Below, one piece after another: positions 22,001-33,790 of a stretch of DNA of 64,000 nt. Origin of the DNA: Dactylis glomerata (taxonomy: Eukaryota > Streptophyta > Magnoliopsida > Poales > Poaceae); NCBI GenBank assembly GCA_007115705.1, contig QXEO01000143.1:5935434-5999433 (forward strand). Direction: 5' to 3'. Position 1 is the stretch's first letter. Every line of letters starts with the position of its first letter. Under the pieces are notes generated by a model. It was given only the letters and a program-made list of their open reading frames with translations. It was not told the DNA's origin and made no database searches. The translations under genes were made by a program, and so were the position numbers.

Positions 22001-22416
22001 CAAATAGCATGTAGCTAGATCTTTCACAATCGCCACCAAATAGTGTCATTTGCCAGTACATCATTGTACTGACCCCCATACTTGGGGCTGCATAATCAAA
22101 TGTGCAGCTTCTTCTGATGAGGAGTGAAGTGTTAGGATCTCGAGTCTACATACCAACATGACTGCCTGTGGCGCATGCTGAAGATGGAGGCTCGCTACTA
22201 TTATAATTCCGTTGTGCTTAAGTTGAACTCTGTTTTTCCCTTATCGGTCTATAAGACCAAAGACTTGTAATATTCGTGAGACTTATGTATCTGGATCTGC
22301 GTGTAATCTCGATACTATGTGATGAATACTATATTTTGTTCTGTGGTGCTATCATTGATCCAGGGAATAGCACATAACACAGGTGTTCCGCCTTAATCCA
22401 AAGGTGGGGCGTCACA
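19080..22416 (+). repeat. 3' LTR of the Tekay element
   Basis: This 3337-bp LTR is nearly identical to 9858-13192 and ends GGCGTCACA at the right copy of the CTTGG target duplication. Confidence 0.93.
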
Positions 22417-23249
22417 CTTGGAGTCACTAGTATCTACTTGGCCAAGATAGCTACTAACAACGGAGAACATGCAAGATCATAAACAACATAGAGATAACAT
22501 AAGATATATGATTCAGCACATCAACTCAACATAACACCAATATTCATCGGATCCCAACAAACACAACATGTAGAATTACACAAAGATGATCTCGATTATG
22601 TAAGGCAGCTCACGAGATCTAAACATGAAGCACATGGTGGAGAAGACAACTATCTAGCTACTGCTATGGACCCATAGTCCAAGGTAGACTACTCACTCAT
22701 CGCACCGGAGGCAAGCATGGCGATGAAGAAGACCTCCGGTGGCGATTCCCCTCTCCGGCAGGGTGCCGGGAAGAGCTTCTGGACCCTCCCGATCTCGGGT
22801 CAATACGGCGGCGGATCGCGATGTGTTTCTAGAAAATTGATCGGGTATTTAGGTTTTTCCCGTCGGGGGGTCTTTATAGGCGAAGGGGCGGCGCAAGAGG
22901 TGGGCCAGGGGGGCCTCGCCACAAGGTGGCGTGGGCCAGGGGTAGGCCGCGCCCCCTGGTGGTGTGGACACCCTGTGGCCCCCCTCCGTCTCCTCTTCGG
23001 ACTTCTGGAAGTTTTGTTACATATCTGGTTGTTCGGCTTTTGTTTCGTCCAATTCCGAGAATATTTCCTGTGTAACTTTTCTGAAACACAAAAACAGCAG
23101 AAAATAGGGAACTGGCACTGTGGCATCTTGTTAATAGGTTAGTTCCAGAAAATGCATAAAAACGCCACGAAGTGTAACGAAACACTAAGCAAATGGTGTA
23201 AGAACAAGCATGGAGCATAAAAAATTATAGATACGTTTCAGATGTATCA
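22417..23249 (-). repeat. 3' LTR of Y, inner part
   Basis: Resumes Y's LTR after the Tekay insertion and ends at the LTR start, GATGTATCA at 23249. It contains the LTR promoter region on the minus strand (CCTATAAAGACCCCC at about 22880-22866). Confidence 0.85.
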
Positions 23250-25391
23250 GCATCCCCAAGCTTAACTTATGCTCGTCCTCGAGTAGGTAAGTGATAACAA
23301 ACGAATAGTTTTTAAGGTGACATGCAGCAACACAATCTTGATCATCTATGTAAAGCATGGAGTGTTGGAATCAAAAGAACTTAAAACATGGGCATGAAAG
23401 ATATAATCTTGATAGAAGAAACTTAACAACCATGTTATAATATGAAAAGGAACACAAACGAAAGATCATGAAAAATGAAACAATGAAAGTCAAACGTGTG
23501 TTCAAATCATATGGAAAAACATAGCAAATGGTTTTCAGCTTGTCCTTCATGAGAGAGCAAAACATAAATACATAGGACACCTTCAAGTTTAAGAGGGCGA
23601 CTAGATACAAATAATTTAAGAACAAGTGAAACCAAAATCATGAATCAATCAATGATAAACTTTGGGACTATGCACGTTAAACTAAGAATGACAACTATGC
23701 TCTCTTAGACACTGCATAAAGGTAGAAGGTGGTGACTCAACATAAAAGTAAAAGAGAGGCCCTTCGTAGAGGAAAGCAGTGATTAAACATGTGCTAGAGC
23801 TTTTCATTTGTAAAACAGAGAGATAAAAATTGGGTTTTGAAAGGTGGTTGTCTTTGTCAACGACTGACAATGGGGTTCTTACTATCTTCCATACAAAAAT
23901 GAAGCAAGTTTTTTAGAGAGATTGGCACTTTTGTGCTCTTTTATAAAGCTTGGCACTCCTCCCCACCTTTTTCCTTTCTCAAATCATGACTAACCGATTC
24001 CATCGGATGCCCACCAACATTCACATATCATGGAGGAGTGCCTTTTTTCTTTTCTTTTTTTCGTTTGTTTTCTTTTTGGAATAAACAATATGGAAGATAG
24101 CAAATCCAACCACTACGTCCCCATGAGCTGAAAACAGTGTCACAAAACAAGAAGTATTTTGAAGGTTTTTTTGAAAGGTAGCACATGAAAATTTACTTGG
24201 AATGGCTTGCAAATACCATGCATAGGAATTTATAGTGGACACAATGGCAAACTTGGTTTTTGGGAGTTGGATGCACGAGTAGAGCTCATACTCAGTACAA
24301 AATGAGGGCTAGCAAAAGACTGGGAGCGACCAACTAAGATAGCAATAACGGCCATAATCATGCATAGCGACAAAACATCATTAAGAGAAGCATAAGATGG
24401 CATCAAAAGTCAAAAACTAAATAATCATAGAGGCTTATGGCGACTTTGTATAAGTCAAACATGTGTGAGCATGCGCCAAGTCAACCCAAATAAAGCATCA
24501 AGGAGAAAACCAAATTAATGCTTCCATAAAATAAAAACAACGCATGATTTTTTCAAAGGCTCATTAAGCAATCTCAGTCATTTGAGACAAGTTATGCTAT
24601 AGCAAAACCACTAAGCATACTATCAAAATGACATCAAGCACGACATGCAAATGCCTAAACCGCAGTATAAACAAGCTCCTTTTTGTACCACTTTTTTGCA
24701 TAATTTTTTTTCTCTTTTCCAACACCATTCAAACCTTTTTGAAACAACTCTTTTGATGAAAACCAACATGGACCAGAGGTCAAAATACACCTTGATAAAA
24801 AGATATAACAAGATCTGAATAAAAATCAAGGTGAAAAAATGAAAGCTAAACGCAGTTCTAGAAAAAGAGAACACTCGTTGAACGATAAGAGTGAAAAACG
24901 GATTGTTCTTCGCAAATGAAAAGCAAGGCAACTTCTCCAAAAGAAATTTGTTGGGGTCCAACCATTTATTGCAGCAAACAAAACTAAAGAAAACTGAAAA
25001 CTAAAGTAAAGACACCCCAAGAAAAACACATAGTGCATGAAGCAATAAAAATATAGTGTGTTGAAAGGTGACCTGATTTTTGCCGATGAAGAAGGGGTGC
25101 CTCGGGGGCATCCCCAAGCTTTGATGCTTGTACCTCTTGGATATTTCCTGGGGTGTGTGGGCATCCCCAAGCTTGAGCTTTTGTCCATTCTTCAACTCAT
25201 CTCATCATTCTCCAATCCCTACACTTGAAAACTTCCTTCATACAAAACTCAACCCAATTCTATTAGCAACATTAGTGTAAGCACAATAATGAATCAAACC
25301 CCTTTTTGCTTCAGATTTTAACTCAAAACCACCACATATAAATCATATAATACTGTAGCAACTTCCCCAAAAGTTCCGTGATCAAAAGAAC
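23250..25391 (-). other. Non-coding 3' domain of Y, proximal to 3' LTR
   Basis: Begins at the LTR with the polypurine tract AAGCTTGGGGATGC (minus strand, 23263-23250). Two more copies of that motif lie near 25120 and 25160. The middle (about 23880-24240) carries the 'short' module shared with Z and not with V or X. No long ORF is present. It ends at 25387-25391, AGAAC, the target duplication of element V. Confidence 0.75.
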
Positions 25392-26963
25392 TGATACGTC
25401 TCCAACGTATCTATAATTTTTGATGCTCCATGCTTGTTTTTACACCATTTGCCTATTGTTTCGTTACACTTAGTGGCACTTTTATGCATTTTCCGGAACT
25501 AACCTATTAACGAGTTGCCATAGTGCCAGTTTCCTGTTTTCTGCTGTTTTTGTGTTTCAGAAGTGATACACAGGAAATATTCTCGGAATTGGACGAAACA
25601 AGTTCGTGAAGTCTTATTTTACCTGGCAGCTTCCAGAGATCCAAAGGAGAGTAGGAGGGGGGCCACCAGGGCCCCACACGCAGGGGTGGCGCGGCTAGGC
25701 CCCTGGCCGCGTGGGCCCCGCGTGAGGGCGCCTGGCTCCTCCTCTGACATCGCCCGTTCGCCTATAAAGACCCCCCGACGGAAAAAAACCTAAGTACCCG
25801 ATCACTTTTCCAGAACACATCGCGATCCGCCGCCGCCGTCACCGGAGGTCTTCTTCATCGCCATGCTTGCCTCCGGAGCGATGAGTGAGTAGTCTACTTT
25901 GGACTATCGGTCCATAGCAGTAGCTAGATGGTTGTCTTCTCCACCATGTGCTTCATGTTTAGATCTCATGAGCTACCCTACATGATTGAGATCACCGTTA
26001 TGTAATTCTACATGTTTGGTTTGTTAGGATCCGATGAATATTGGTGTTTATGAGTGAGTTGTTGTACTGAATATTATCTTTTGTTATCTCTATGATGTTT
26101 ATGATCTTGCATGCTCTCCGTTGTTAGTAGCTATCTTGGCCGAGTAGTTGCTAGTGACTCCAAGAGGGGGTATTTATGCTCGATAGTGGGTTCATGCCTC
26201 TACTTAACCTGGGGGAGTGACAGAAACCTCTAAGGTTGTAGATGTGCTGTTGCTACTAGGGAGAAAACAACATTCATATGCTCAAGGGCATATGCTTTGT
26301 TTACATTACACACTTTGCTTAATGCAATTATCTGTTGTTCGCAACTTAATACTCATGGGGTGTTCAGATTGATATCCCCGGGAGTGGATTATTAGTCATA
26401 GATGCAGTTGGATGGCGGTCTATGTATTTTGTTGTAATGCCCAGAGTAAATCTCATAGTGATCTTCTTGACATATCACGTTTATCTTTATTCTATCAATT
26501 GCCCAACTGTAATTTGTTTACCCAGTATGTGTTATTTATCTATGGAGAGACACCACTAGTGAACTGTGGATCCCGGTCCTATTTCCATCATATTGCTATC
26601 ACCCGTTTACTTTACTCGCACAGTTTACTTTATTCGCATACTCTACTGTTTTCCACTCGATACACTCATAACCTTTGTTTCAAGCAAACCGGTGAGATTG
26701 ACAACCTCATCGCAAGTTGGGAGCAAAGTACTTGGTTGTGTGTGTGCAGGTTCCGCGTTGCAGCTAGCAAGCAAAGCTTGGACGAGGCGCCATATATAAA
26801 TTGTCCGAAGCTGTCGCAAGCTAGCAAGCATCACCTTCAGTCGTTTGTCTCTCCTCTCCAAGAACAATAAACCTTGGTTTCTTAACTAAGGGAAAACCAG
26901 CTGCTATACTCATCACACCTTCCTCTTGGGGTTCCCAACGGGCTGGTCATTCACCACGCATCA
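25392..26963 (+). repeat. 5' LTR of V
   Basis: TGATACGTCTCC to CCACGCATCA, 1572 bp. Compared with the 3' LTR it lacks 62 bp (equivalent to 32606-32667) next to the conserved CCGCCGTC. Confidence 0.92.
25763..25768 (+). promoter_or_regulatory. Putative TATA box in V 5' LTR
   Basis: TATAAA in TTCGCCTATAAAGACCCC. The same block is conserved in every LTR of this family in the window (for example 32528-32533 and on the minus strand in Y), supporting it as the LTR core promoter. Confidence 0.55.
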
Positions 26964-26974
26964 AGCTGTTTTTC

Positions 26975-26992
26975 TGGCGCCGTTGCCGGGGA
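26975..26992 (+). other. Primer binding site of V (tRNA-Asp)
   Basis: TGGCGCCGTTGCCGGGGA, 11 nt after the LTR, is perfectly complementary to the 3' end of plant tRNA-Asp including CCA. Confidence 0.88.
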
Positions 26993-27160
26993 GGAAGTAG
27001 AAGACTTCTGCGAGGGGAGTTTTTTGCACACACATCCTTTACTTTGTTTTATTGTTTTGCTTTACTTTATTTATTTTACTTGCATTGCTTTATATCAAAA
27101 ACCCAAAAAAATTAGAATCCTTGGTAGTTGTTTTTACTTGTTTACTTTCGTTTTGCTGAA

Positions 27161-29224
27161 ATGGCCAATCCTGAAAACACCAAGTTGTGTGACTTTCCTA
27201 GCACGAACAATAGTGATTTTATCTGCAGTCCTATTGCACCACCTGCTACTGCTGCAAACTTTTATGAGATTAAGCCTGCTTTGTTGAACCTTGTTATGAA
27301 AGAGCAATCTTCTGGTGCTAGTACTGAAGATGCTGCAGCTCATATCAACAATTTTGTTGAGCTATGTGAGATGCAGAAATATAAGGATGTTGATAGTGAT
27401 ATTATTAAGCTCAAGTTGTTTCCTTTTTCTTTGAGAGGAAAAGCTAAAGATTGGTTGTTGTCTTTGACTAAGAATAGTATTGATTCATGGGCTAAGTGTA
27501 AGGATGCTTTTAGTGGTAGATACTATCCTCCTGCTAAGATTATATCCTTGCGCAACAATATTATGAAGTTTACCCAGTTTGATAATGAACATGTTGCTCA
27601 AGCTTGGGAAAGAATGAAATCTATGATAAAGAATTGCCCCACTCATGGACTGACTACCTGGATGATTATCCAAACTTTTTATGCAGGACTGAATTTTTCT
27701 TCAAGGAATCTACTTGATTCAGCTGCTGGAGGCACTTTTATGTCCCTTACCTTGGGCGCCGCAACAAAGCTACTTAACAACATGATGGTAAATTATTCCG
27801 AATGGCATACCGAGAGAGCTCCACAAGGTAAGAAGGTAAATTCTGTTGAGGAAACCTCTTCCTTGAATGATAAGATTGATACCATTATGGCTATGCTTGC
27901 TAATGATAGGACTCATGTTGATCCTAATAATGTTCCTTTGGCCTCTTTGGTTGCTCAAGAAGAGCATGTTGATGTGAATTTCAATAGAAACAATAATTTT
28001 AACAACAATGCTTATAGGAACAATTTTGCTAGTAACAATTATAGGCCATATCCTTCTACCAATGGTAATGGTTATGGTAACTCTTATGGTAATTCCTACA
28101 ACAACACTAGGGCCGCGCCCTCCGAGCTTGAGGTAATGCTCAAGGACTTCATCGGTAAGCAAACTGCTTTTAACAAGTCTGTTGAAGAAAAGTTAGGCAA
28201 AATTGATATTCTTGCTTCTAAAGTTGATAGCCTTGCTCATGATGTAGAACTTCTGAAATTAAAAGTGTTGCCTAGTGATGTGAAAGAGAACAATGTTTTT
28301 GCTACCGCTAATGCTATTCAAGTTGGAATTGATGAAAATATTAGATTGTTAGCGGAATTGCATGCCAGGTGGGAAAGAGAAGATGAGATGGCTAGAGAGA
28401 TGAAGGTATGTACCATTACTACCTCTAATGATGTTGCTCCTAATACTAGCAATCCTCTTACTTTGATTGGTGTAGAGAAAACTCCCACTCCTTGTGTTAA
28501 AAAGCCTAAAACTGCCAAAACTTTTTCTCAAAAGACTGCTGAAATTTTTCGGAGTGTAGGAGATGATAGCTCTACTTCTTTTAATGATTTTGATGTTGAT
28601 GGCTGCAATATATCTGAAGTAATTTTGTTCTTGCAAAAGCTTGCTTTGACTCCCAATGCTAGTTCTTTAAATGTTGCTTTTACTAAACATATTACCAATG
28701 CTCTCATAAAAATTAGGGATGAAAAGTTGAAGCAAAAAGCTTCTATTCCCAAGAAGTTAGAAGATGGTTGGGAACCCATCATTGATATGCATGTTAATGG
28801 TTTTTATTGCCATGCTTTATGTGATCTAGGTGCTAGTATTTCTATCATGCCTAGAAAAATTTATGACATGCTTGATTTACCACCGCTTGAAAAATGTTAT
28901 TTTGATGTTCCTATTGCTGATGTTGCTAAGAAGAAACCTTTGGGAAGGATTAATGATGTTCTTATTGTGGTTAACAATAACCTTGTTCCCGTTGATTTTC
29001 TTGTTATGGACATTGAATGCCATGCTTCATGTCCTATTATTTTGGGAAGACCCTTTCTTCGAACTGTAGGTGCTATCATTGATATGAGGGAAGGCACTAT
29101 CAAATATCAATTCCCACTAAAGAAAGGTATGGAACACTTCCCTAGGAAAAGAAAGAAATTACTTTTTGACTCTATTCTTAGAGCAAATTATGAGCTTAAT
29201 GCTTCATCACTTGATGTTACTTGA
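27161..29224 (+). CDS. Athila-like gag-protease polyprotein of V
   Basis: The ORF encodes 687 aa from the ATG at 27161 (MANPENTKLCDF); the same start exists in Y (MGTHENTKLCDF). Residues about 85-210 are the retrotransposon gag domain (FPFSLRGKAKDWLLSL, then AQAWERMKSMIKNCP and FYAGLNFSSRNLLDSAAGG). An Asn/Gly/Tyr-rich linker (about 280-320) and a helical region follow. Residues about 545-660 form an Athila-type retropepsin with the active site written as LCDLGASISIMPRKIYDML, where plant Athila elements often have DLGAS rather than DTGA. No CCHC knuckle is seen. The frame closes with TGA at 29222, directly before the shared 3' domain; pol is missing, not merely frameshifted. Confidence 0.88.
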   Translation: MANPENTKLCDFPSTNNSDFICSPIAPPATAANFYEIKPALLNLVMKEQSSGASTEDAAAHINNFVELCEMQKYKDVDSDIIKLKLFPFSLRGKAKDWLLSLTKNSIDSWAKCKDAFSGRYYPPAKIISLRNNIMKFTQFDNEHVAQAWERMKSMIKNCPTHGLTTWMIIQTFYAGLNFSSRNLLDSAAGGTFMSLTLGAATKLLNNMMVNYSEWHTERAPQGKKVNSVEETSSLNDKIDTIMAMLANDRTHVDPNNVPLASLVAQEEHVDVNFNRNNNFNNNAYRNNFASNNYRPYPSTNGNGYGNSYGNSYNNTRAAPSELEVMLKDFIGKQTAFNKSVEEKLGKIDILASKVDSLAHDVELLKLKVLPSDVKENNVFATANAIQVGIDENIRLLAELHARWEREDEMAREMKVCTITTSNDVAPNTSNPLTLIGVEKTPTPCVKKPKTAKTFSQKTAEIFRSVGDDSSTSFNDFDVDGCNISEVILFLQKLALTPNASSLNVAFTKHITNALIKIRDEKLKQKASIPKKLEDGWEPIIDMHVNGFYCHALCDLGASISIMPRKIYDMLDLPPLEKCYFDVPIADVAKKKPLGRINDVLIVVNNNLVPVDFLVMDIECHASCPIILGRPFLRTVGAIIDMREGTIKYQFPLKKGMEHFPRKRKKLLFDSILRANYELNASSLDVT

Positions 29225-32143
29225 TTCGCAATTTTTTGCGCCTAGCTCAAAGGCGTTAAAGAAAAGCACTCTTGGGAGATAAACCAATGTTTTCTTTTCA
29301 GTACTTTTTCTTTTATTTGAGTCTTGGAAGTCATTACTACTGTAATGACCGCTCCTTATCTTGTTTATTTCGTTTTTGTGCGTAGAGAAGCCTCTAATTC
29401 AAGCGAGGTAAAGATTTGGGGATGTTGCTGTTCTGAAACTGTTTTCGGTGCTGCACCGTAAAAATTCGTATAAATTCTGTGTTTATCTTTTGGACCTGCG
29501 ATTTCTTGTGCATATGTCCCATGTTATATCCAAACTTTTGTTAGTTGAACACTTTTTGATTTGAGCAACATAAAATCCCTCAAAAATTCGACCTTTGTCA
29601 GCTGTTCGGTTTTGACAGATTTCTGCCAATATTTGTGTTTGCCACTTTATCGCTTTCTTTTGAGTTCTTTTGATCACGGAACTTTTGGGGAGGTTGCTAC
29701 AGTAGTATTTGCTATATATGTGGTGGTTTTGAGTTGAAACCTGAAGCAAAAAGAGGTTGATTATATGTTATGCTTACACTAATGTTGCTAATAAAATTGT
29801 GTTTAGTTTTGTATGAAGGAAGTTTTCAAGTGTAGGGATTGGAGAATGATGAGATGAGTTGAGGAATGGACAAAAGCTCAAGCTTGGGGATGCCCATGCA
29901 TCACCCCAAGGAATATCCAAGAATTACAAGCATCAAAGCTTGGGGATGCCCCCGAGGCACCCCTTCTTCATCGGCAAAAATCAGGTCACCTTTCAAAACA
30001 CTATATTTTTATTGCTTCATGCACTATGTGTTTTTCTTGGAGCATCAGTTGTTTTAGTTTTCTTAGTTGGTTAGTTTGTTTGTTTGCTGCAATAAATGGT
30101 TGGACCCCAACAAATTTCTTTTGGAGGAGATGTACTCGTTTTCATTTGCCAAGAACGCTCTAGTTTTCACTCTTATTAAAACCGAGTGTTCTTCTTTTTC
30201 TGCTACTGCTTTTGGTTTTCGTTTTCGCCTTGATTTGCGTTCAGACCTTGTCATATCTTTTCATCAAGGTGTATTTTTGCCTCTGATCTTTATTGGTTTT
30301 CATCAAAAGAGGTGTTTATAAAAATTTCAAATGGTGTTGGAAAAGAGAAAAAGCTTTGTGCAAAATAGTGGTACAAGAAGCGAGCTTGTGTAGACTGCGG
30401 CTTAGGCTTTTTCATGTCATGCTTGATGTCTTTTTGATAGTATGCTTAGTGGTTTTGCTGTAGCATGACTTGTCTCAAATAACTGAGATTGCTTAATGAT
30501 CTTTTGAAAAAATCATGCGTTGTTTTTATTGTATGGAAGCATTATTTTGGTTTTCTCCTTGATGCTTTATTTGGGTTGACTTGGCGCATGCTCACACATG
30601 TTAGACTCTTACAAAGTCGCCAATAGCCTCTATGATCATTTAGTTTTTGAATTTTGATGCCATCTTATGCTTCTTTTAATGTCGCTTTGTCGCTTTGCAT
30701 GATTATGGCCATTATTGCTCTCTTAGTTGGTCACTCCCAGTCTTTTGCTAGCCCTCGCCTTGTACTAAGTATGAGCTCTACTCGTGCATCCAATTCCTAA
30801 AAGCCAAAGTCTTCCAAAGTGTCCACCATACATACCTACTAGCAATTTGCTATTCCAAGTAAATTTGACTTGCTTTTATTTTCTCTTCAAATTAAACTCT
30901 TACCAGTGTTATGCGAAATTCGGTCAGTAAAGCTCTCACGAACCGGAAGGCACACTTTACTTTTTCCTATTCTTAAAAATTTGACATTGTGGTCTCTTAT
31001 GTTGAATTGTTATGCTTGCAAGTTGTAAGTTGGATTCTAGCCCAGCCATGCTGTCATGGGCAAGCTTTCAACATTGCACTTCTTATTTGAGTTGATATCG
31101 TGATCTTTTGTTTATGGATGCCCGCGGTGTGAAATGAATTGGGAATCTTGAGGGGATCATGGAGTTTGTATATGTGTTAGGGAAACGCCGGGCCGCCAAT
31201 CTAAGCCATGCATAATTCATGGTGGAAATTTGCAGCATACCCATGGTGAACATACGACGACGCATCTCACAATAAAAAGCTAAACAAAAGGCAAATAAAA
31301 GAGATGTCGAGGTGTTCATTGTCTGCTTGTCCTGTCATTTTGGTGTGGGCTTGTTCCATGTCATCGGGCACGGAGGTACCCCATTGGTGGTTCTCAATGA
31401 TATGCATATACTTACAATGATAAGAGCCTTGCTTGGGACTCTAAGTAAAGTAGCATGAGGTTTGGGTACTCGTATTCACGGGGCACGAGGTTTTCAACTT
31501 ATGATTTGTCAAGCATATGCATCATAATTGTTCTCGCATTAACTTTAACCATTCAAGATGCTTATGATGGGGGCAATGAGAGCTCAAAGCCGGTAAGTAC
31601 CATAATTTTTGAAGGTTATAAAACTTGCAATCACTGCTTCCCTCTGCGAAGGGCCTTTCTTCTACTTTTATGCTGAGTCACCACCTTCTTTATTTATGCA
31701 CCATTAAGAGAGCATAGTTGTCATTCTTAGTGTGATATGCATTGTCCCAAAGTTCATTGATTGATTCATATTGTTGGTTTCACTTGTTTCTTAAATTATT
31801 TGTATCTAGTCGCCCTCTTAAACTTGAAGGTGTCCTATGCATTTATGTTTTGCTCTCTTTGAAGGATAAGCTGAAAACCATTTGTATGTTTTTCCTTATG
31901 ATTTGAACACACGTTTGACATTCATTGTTTCATTATCATGATCTTTTGTTTGTGTTCATTTGCATGTTTACAACATGGTTGCTAAGTTCTTATTGTCAAG
32001 ATTATATCTTCATGCCCATGTTTTAAGTTCTTATGATCCCAGCTCACAAATGCTTACATATATGATCAAGATTGTGTAGGTGCATGTCACCTCAAAAATT
32101 ATTCTTTTGTAATCACTTACCTACACGAGGATGAGCAGGAGTT
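29225..32143 (+). other. Non-coding 3' domain of V
   Basis: This 2.9-kb region between the gag-protease stop and the PPT has no long ORF. Two copies of the PPT motif AAGCTTGGGGATGC lie at 29880-29893 and 29936-29949, next to a short hydrophobic ORF (29859-30074). Between about 30830 and 31640 it carries the 'long' module shared with X (50170-50990) but replaced in Y and Z. Confidence 0.75.
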
Positions 32144-32157
32144 AAGCTTGGGGATGC
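32144..32157 (+). other. Polypurine tract of V
   Basis: AAGCTTGGGGATGC ends 1 nt before the 3' LTR. The purine run GGGGA is the likely plus-strand primer. Confidence 0.7.
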
Positions 32158-32158
32158 T

Positions 32159-33790
32159 TGATACGTCTCCAACGTATCTATAATTTTTGATGCTCCATGC
32201 TTGTTTTTACACCATTTGCCTATTGTTTCGTTACACTTAGTGGCACTTTTATGCATTTCCGGAACTAACCTATTAACGAGTTGCCACAGTGCGAGTTTCC
32301 TGTTTTCTGCTGTTTTTGTGTTTCAGAAGTGATACACAGGAAATATTCTCGGAATTGGTCGAAACAAGTTCCTGAAGTCTTATTTTACCTGAAAGCTTCC
32401 AGAGATCCGAAGGAGAGTAGGAGGGGGGCCACCAGGGCCCCACATGCAGGGGTGGCGCGGCCAGGCCCCTGGCCGCGTGGGCCCCGCGTGAGGGCGCCTG
32501 GCTCCTCCTTTGACATCGCCCCTTCGCCTATAAAGACCCCCCGACGGAAAAAACCTAAGTACCCGATCACTTTTCCAGAACACATCGCGATCCGCCACCG
32601 CCGTCGACCCGAAGATCGGGAGGGTCCAGAAGCTCTTCCCGGCACCCTGCCGGAGAGGGGAATCGCCACCGGGGGTCTTCTTCATCGCCATGCTTGCCTC
32701 CGGAGCGATGAGTGAGTAGTCTACCTTGGACTATGGGTCCATAGCAGTAGCTAGATGGTTGTCTTCTCCACCATGTGCTTCATGTTTAGATCTCATGAGC
32801 TACCCTACATGATTGAGATCACCGTTATGTAATTCTACATGTTTGGTTTGTTGGGATCCGATGAATATTGGTGTTTATGATTGAGTTGCTGTATTGAATA
32901 TTATCTTTTGTTATCTCTATGATGTTTATGATCTTGCATGCTCTCCGTTGTTAGTAGCTATCTTGGCCGAGTAGTTGCTAGTGACTCCAAGAGGGGGTAT
33001 TTATGCTCGATAGTGGGTTCATGCCTCTGCTTAAACTGGGGGAGTGACAGAAACCTCTAAGGTTGTAGATGTGCTGTTGCTACTAGGGAGAAAACAACAT
33101 TCATATGCTCAAGGGCATATGCTTTGTTTACAATACACACTTTGCTTAATGCAATTATCTGTTGTTCGCAACTTAATACTCATGGGGTGTTCGGATTGAT
33201 ATCCCCGGGAGTGGATTATTAGTCATAGATGCAGTTGGATGGCGGTCTATGTATTTTGTTGTAATGCCCAGAGTAAATCTCATAGTGATCTTCTTGACAT
33301 ATCACGTTTATCTTTATTCTATCAATTGCCCAATTGTAATTTGTTTACCCATCATGTGTTATTTATCTATGGAGAGACACCACTAGTGAACTGTGGATCC
33401 CGGTCCTATTTCCATCATATTGCTATCACCCGTTTACTTTACTCACACTGTTTACTTTATTCGCATACTCTACTGTTTTCCACTCGATACACTCATAACC
33501 TTTGTTTCAAGCAAACCGGTGAGATTGACAACCTCATCGCAAGTTGGGAGCAAAGTACTTGGTTGTGTGTGTGCAGGTTCCGCGTTGCAGCTAGCAAGGA
33601 AAGCTTGGACGAGGCGTCATATATAAATTGTCTGAAGCTGTCGCAAGCTAGCAAGCATCACCTTCAGTCGTTTGTCTCTCCTCTCCAAGAACGATAAACC
33701 TTGGTTTCTTAACTGAGGGAAAACCAGCTGCTATACTCATCACACCTTCCTCTTGGGGTTCCCAACGGGCTGGTCATTCACCACGCATCA
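32159..33790 (+). repeat. 3' LTR of V
   Basis: This 1632-bp LTR matches 25392-26963 and ends CCACGCATCA followed by the target duplication AGAAC. Confidence 0.92.

Larger units (their letters stand above)
9858..22416 (+). mobile_element. Intact Tekay/Del-lineage chromovirus (Ty3/Gypsy)
   Basis: This 12,559-bp element is bounded by TGTCACGACCC and GGGGCGTCACA, with a perfect 5-bp target duplication CTTGG at 9853-9857 and 22417-22421. It has two 3.3-kb LTRs, a tRNA-iMet-type primer binding site, an accessory 314-aa ORF, one uninterrupted gag-pol ORF of 1490 aa and a polypurine tract. I count roughly 20 differences between the LTRs by eye, about 0.6 percent, so the insertion is recent. Everything needed for autonomous transposition appears present. 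Confidence 0.93.
25392..33790 (+). mobile_element. Athila-like element V with intact gag-protease, no pol
   Basis: This 8.4-kb element lies in Y's 3' domain in the opposite orientation, with a perfect target duplication AGAAC at 25387-25391 and 33791-33795. Structure: 5' LTR, PBS, 687-aa gag-protease, a 2.9-kb non-coding 3' domain, PPT and 3' LTR. RT, RNase H and integrase are absent, so mobility must have come from a partner. The LTRs differ by about 2 percent by eye plus a 62-bp deletion in the 5' LTR. Confidence 0.9.

Noticed and set aside
32281..32715. 144-aa ORF in LTRs (also 34811-35245 and 37423-37857)
   Set aside because: Same length in three LTRs, but these are homologous DNA copies. 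The frame spans the promoter and leader, and nothing suggests protein constraint.
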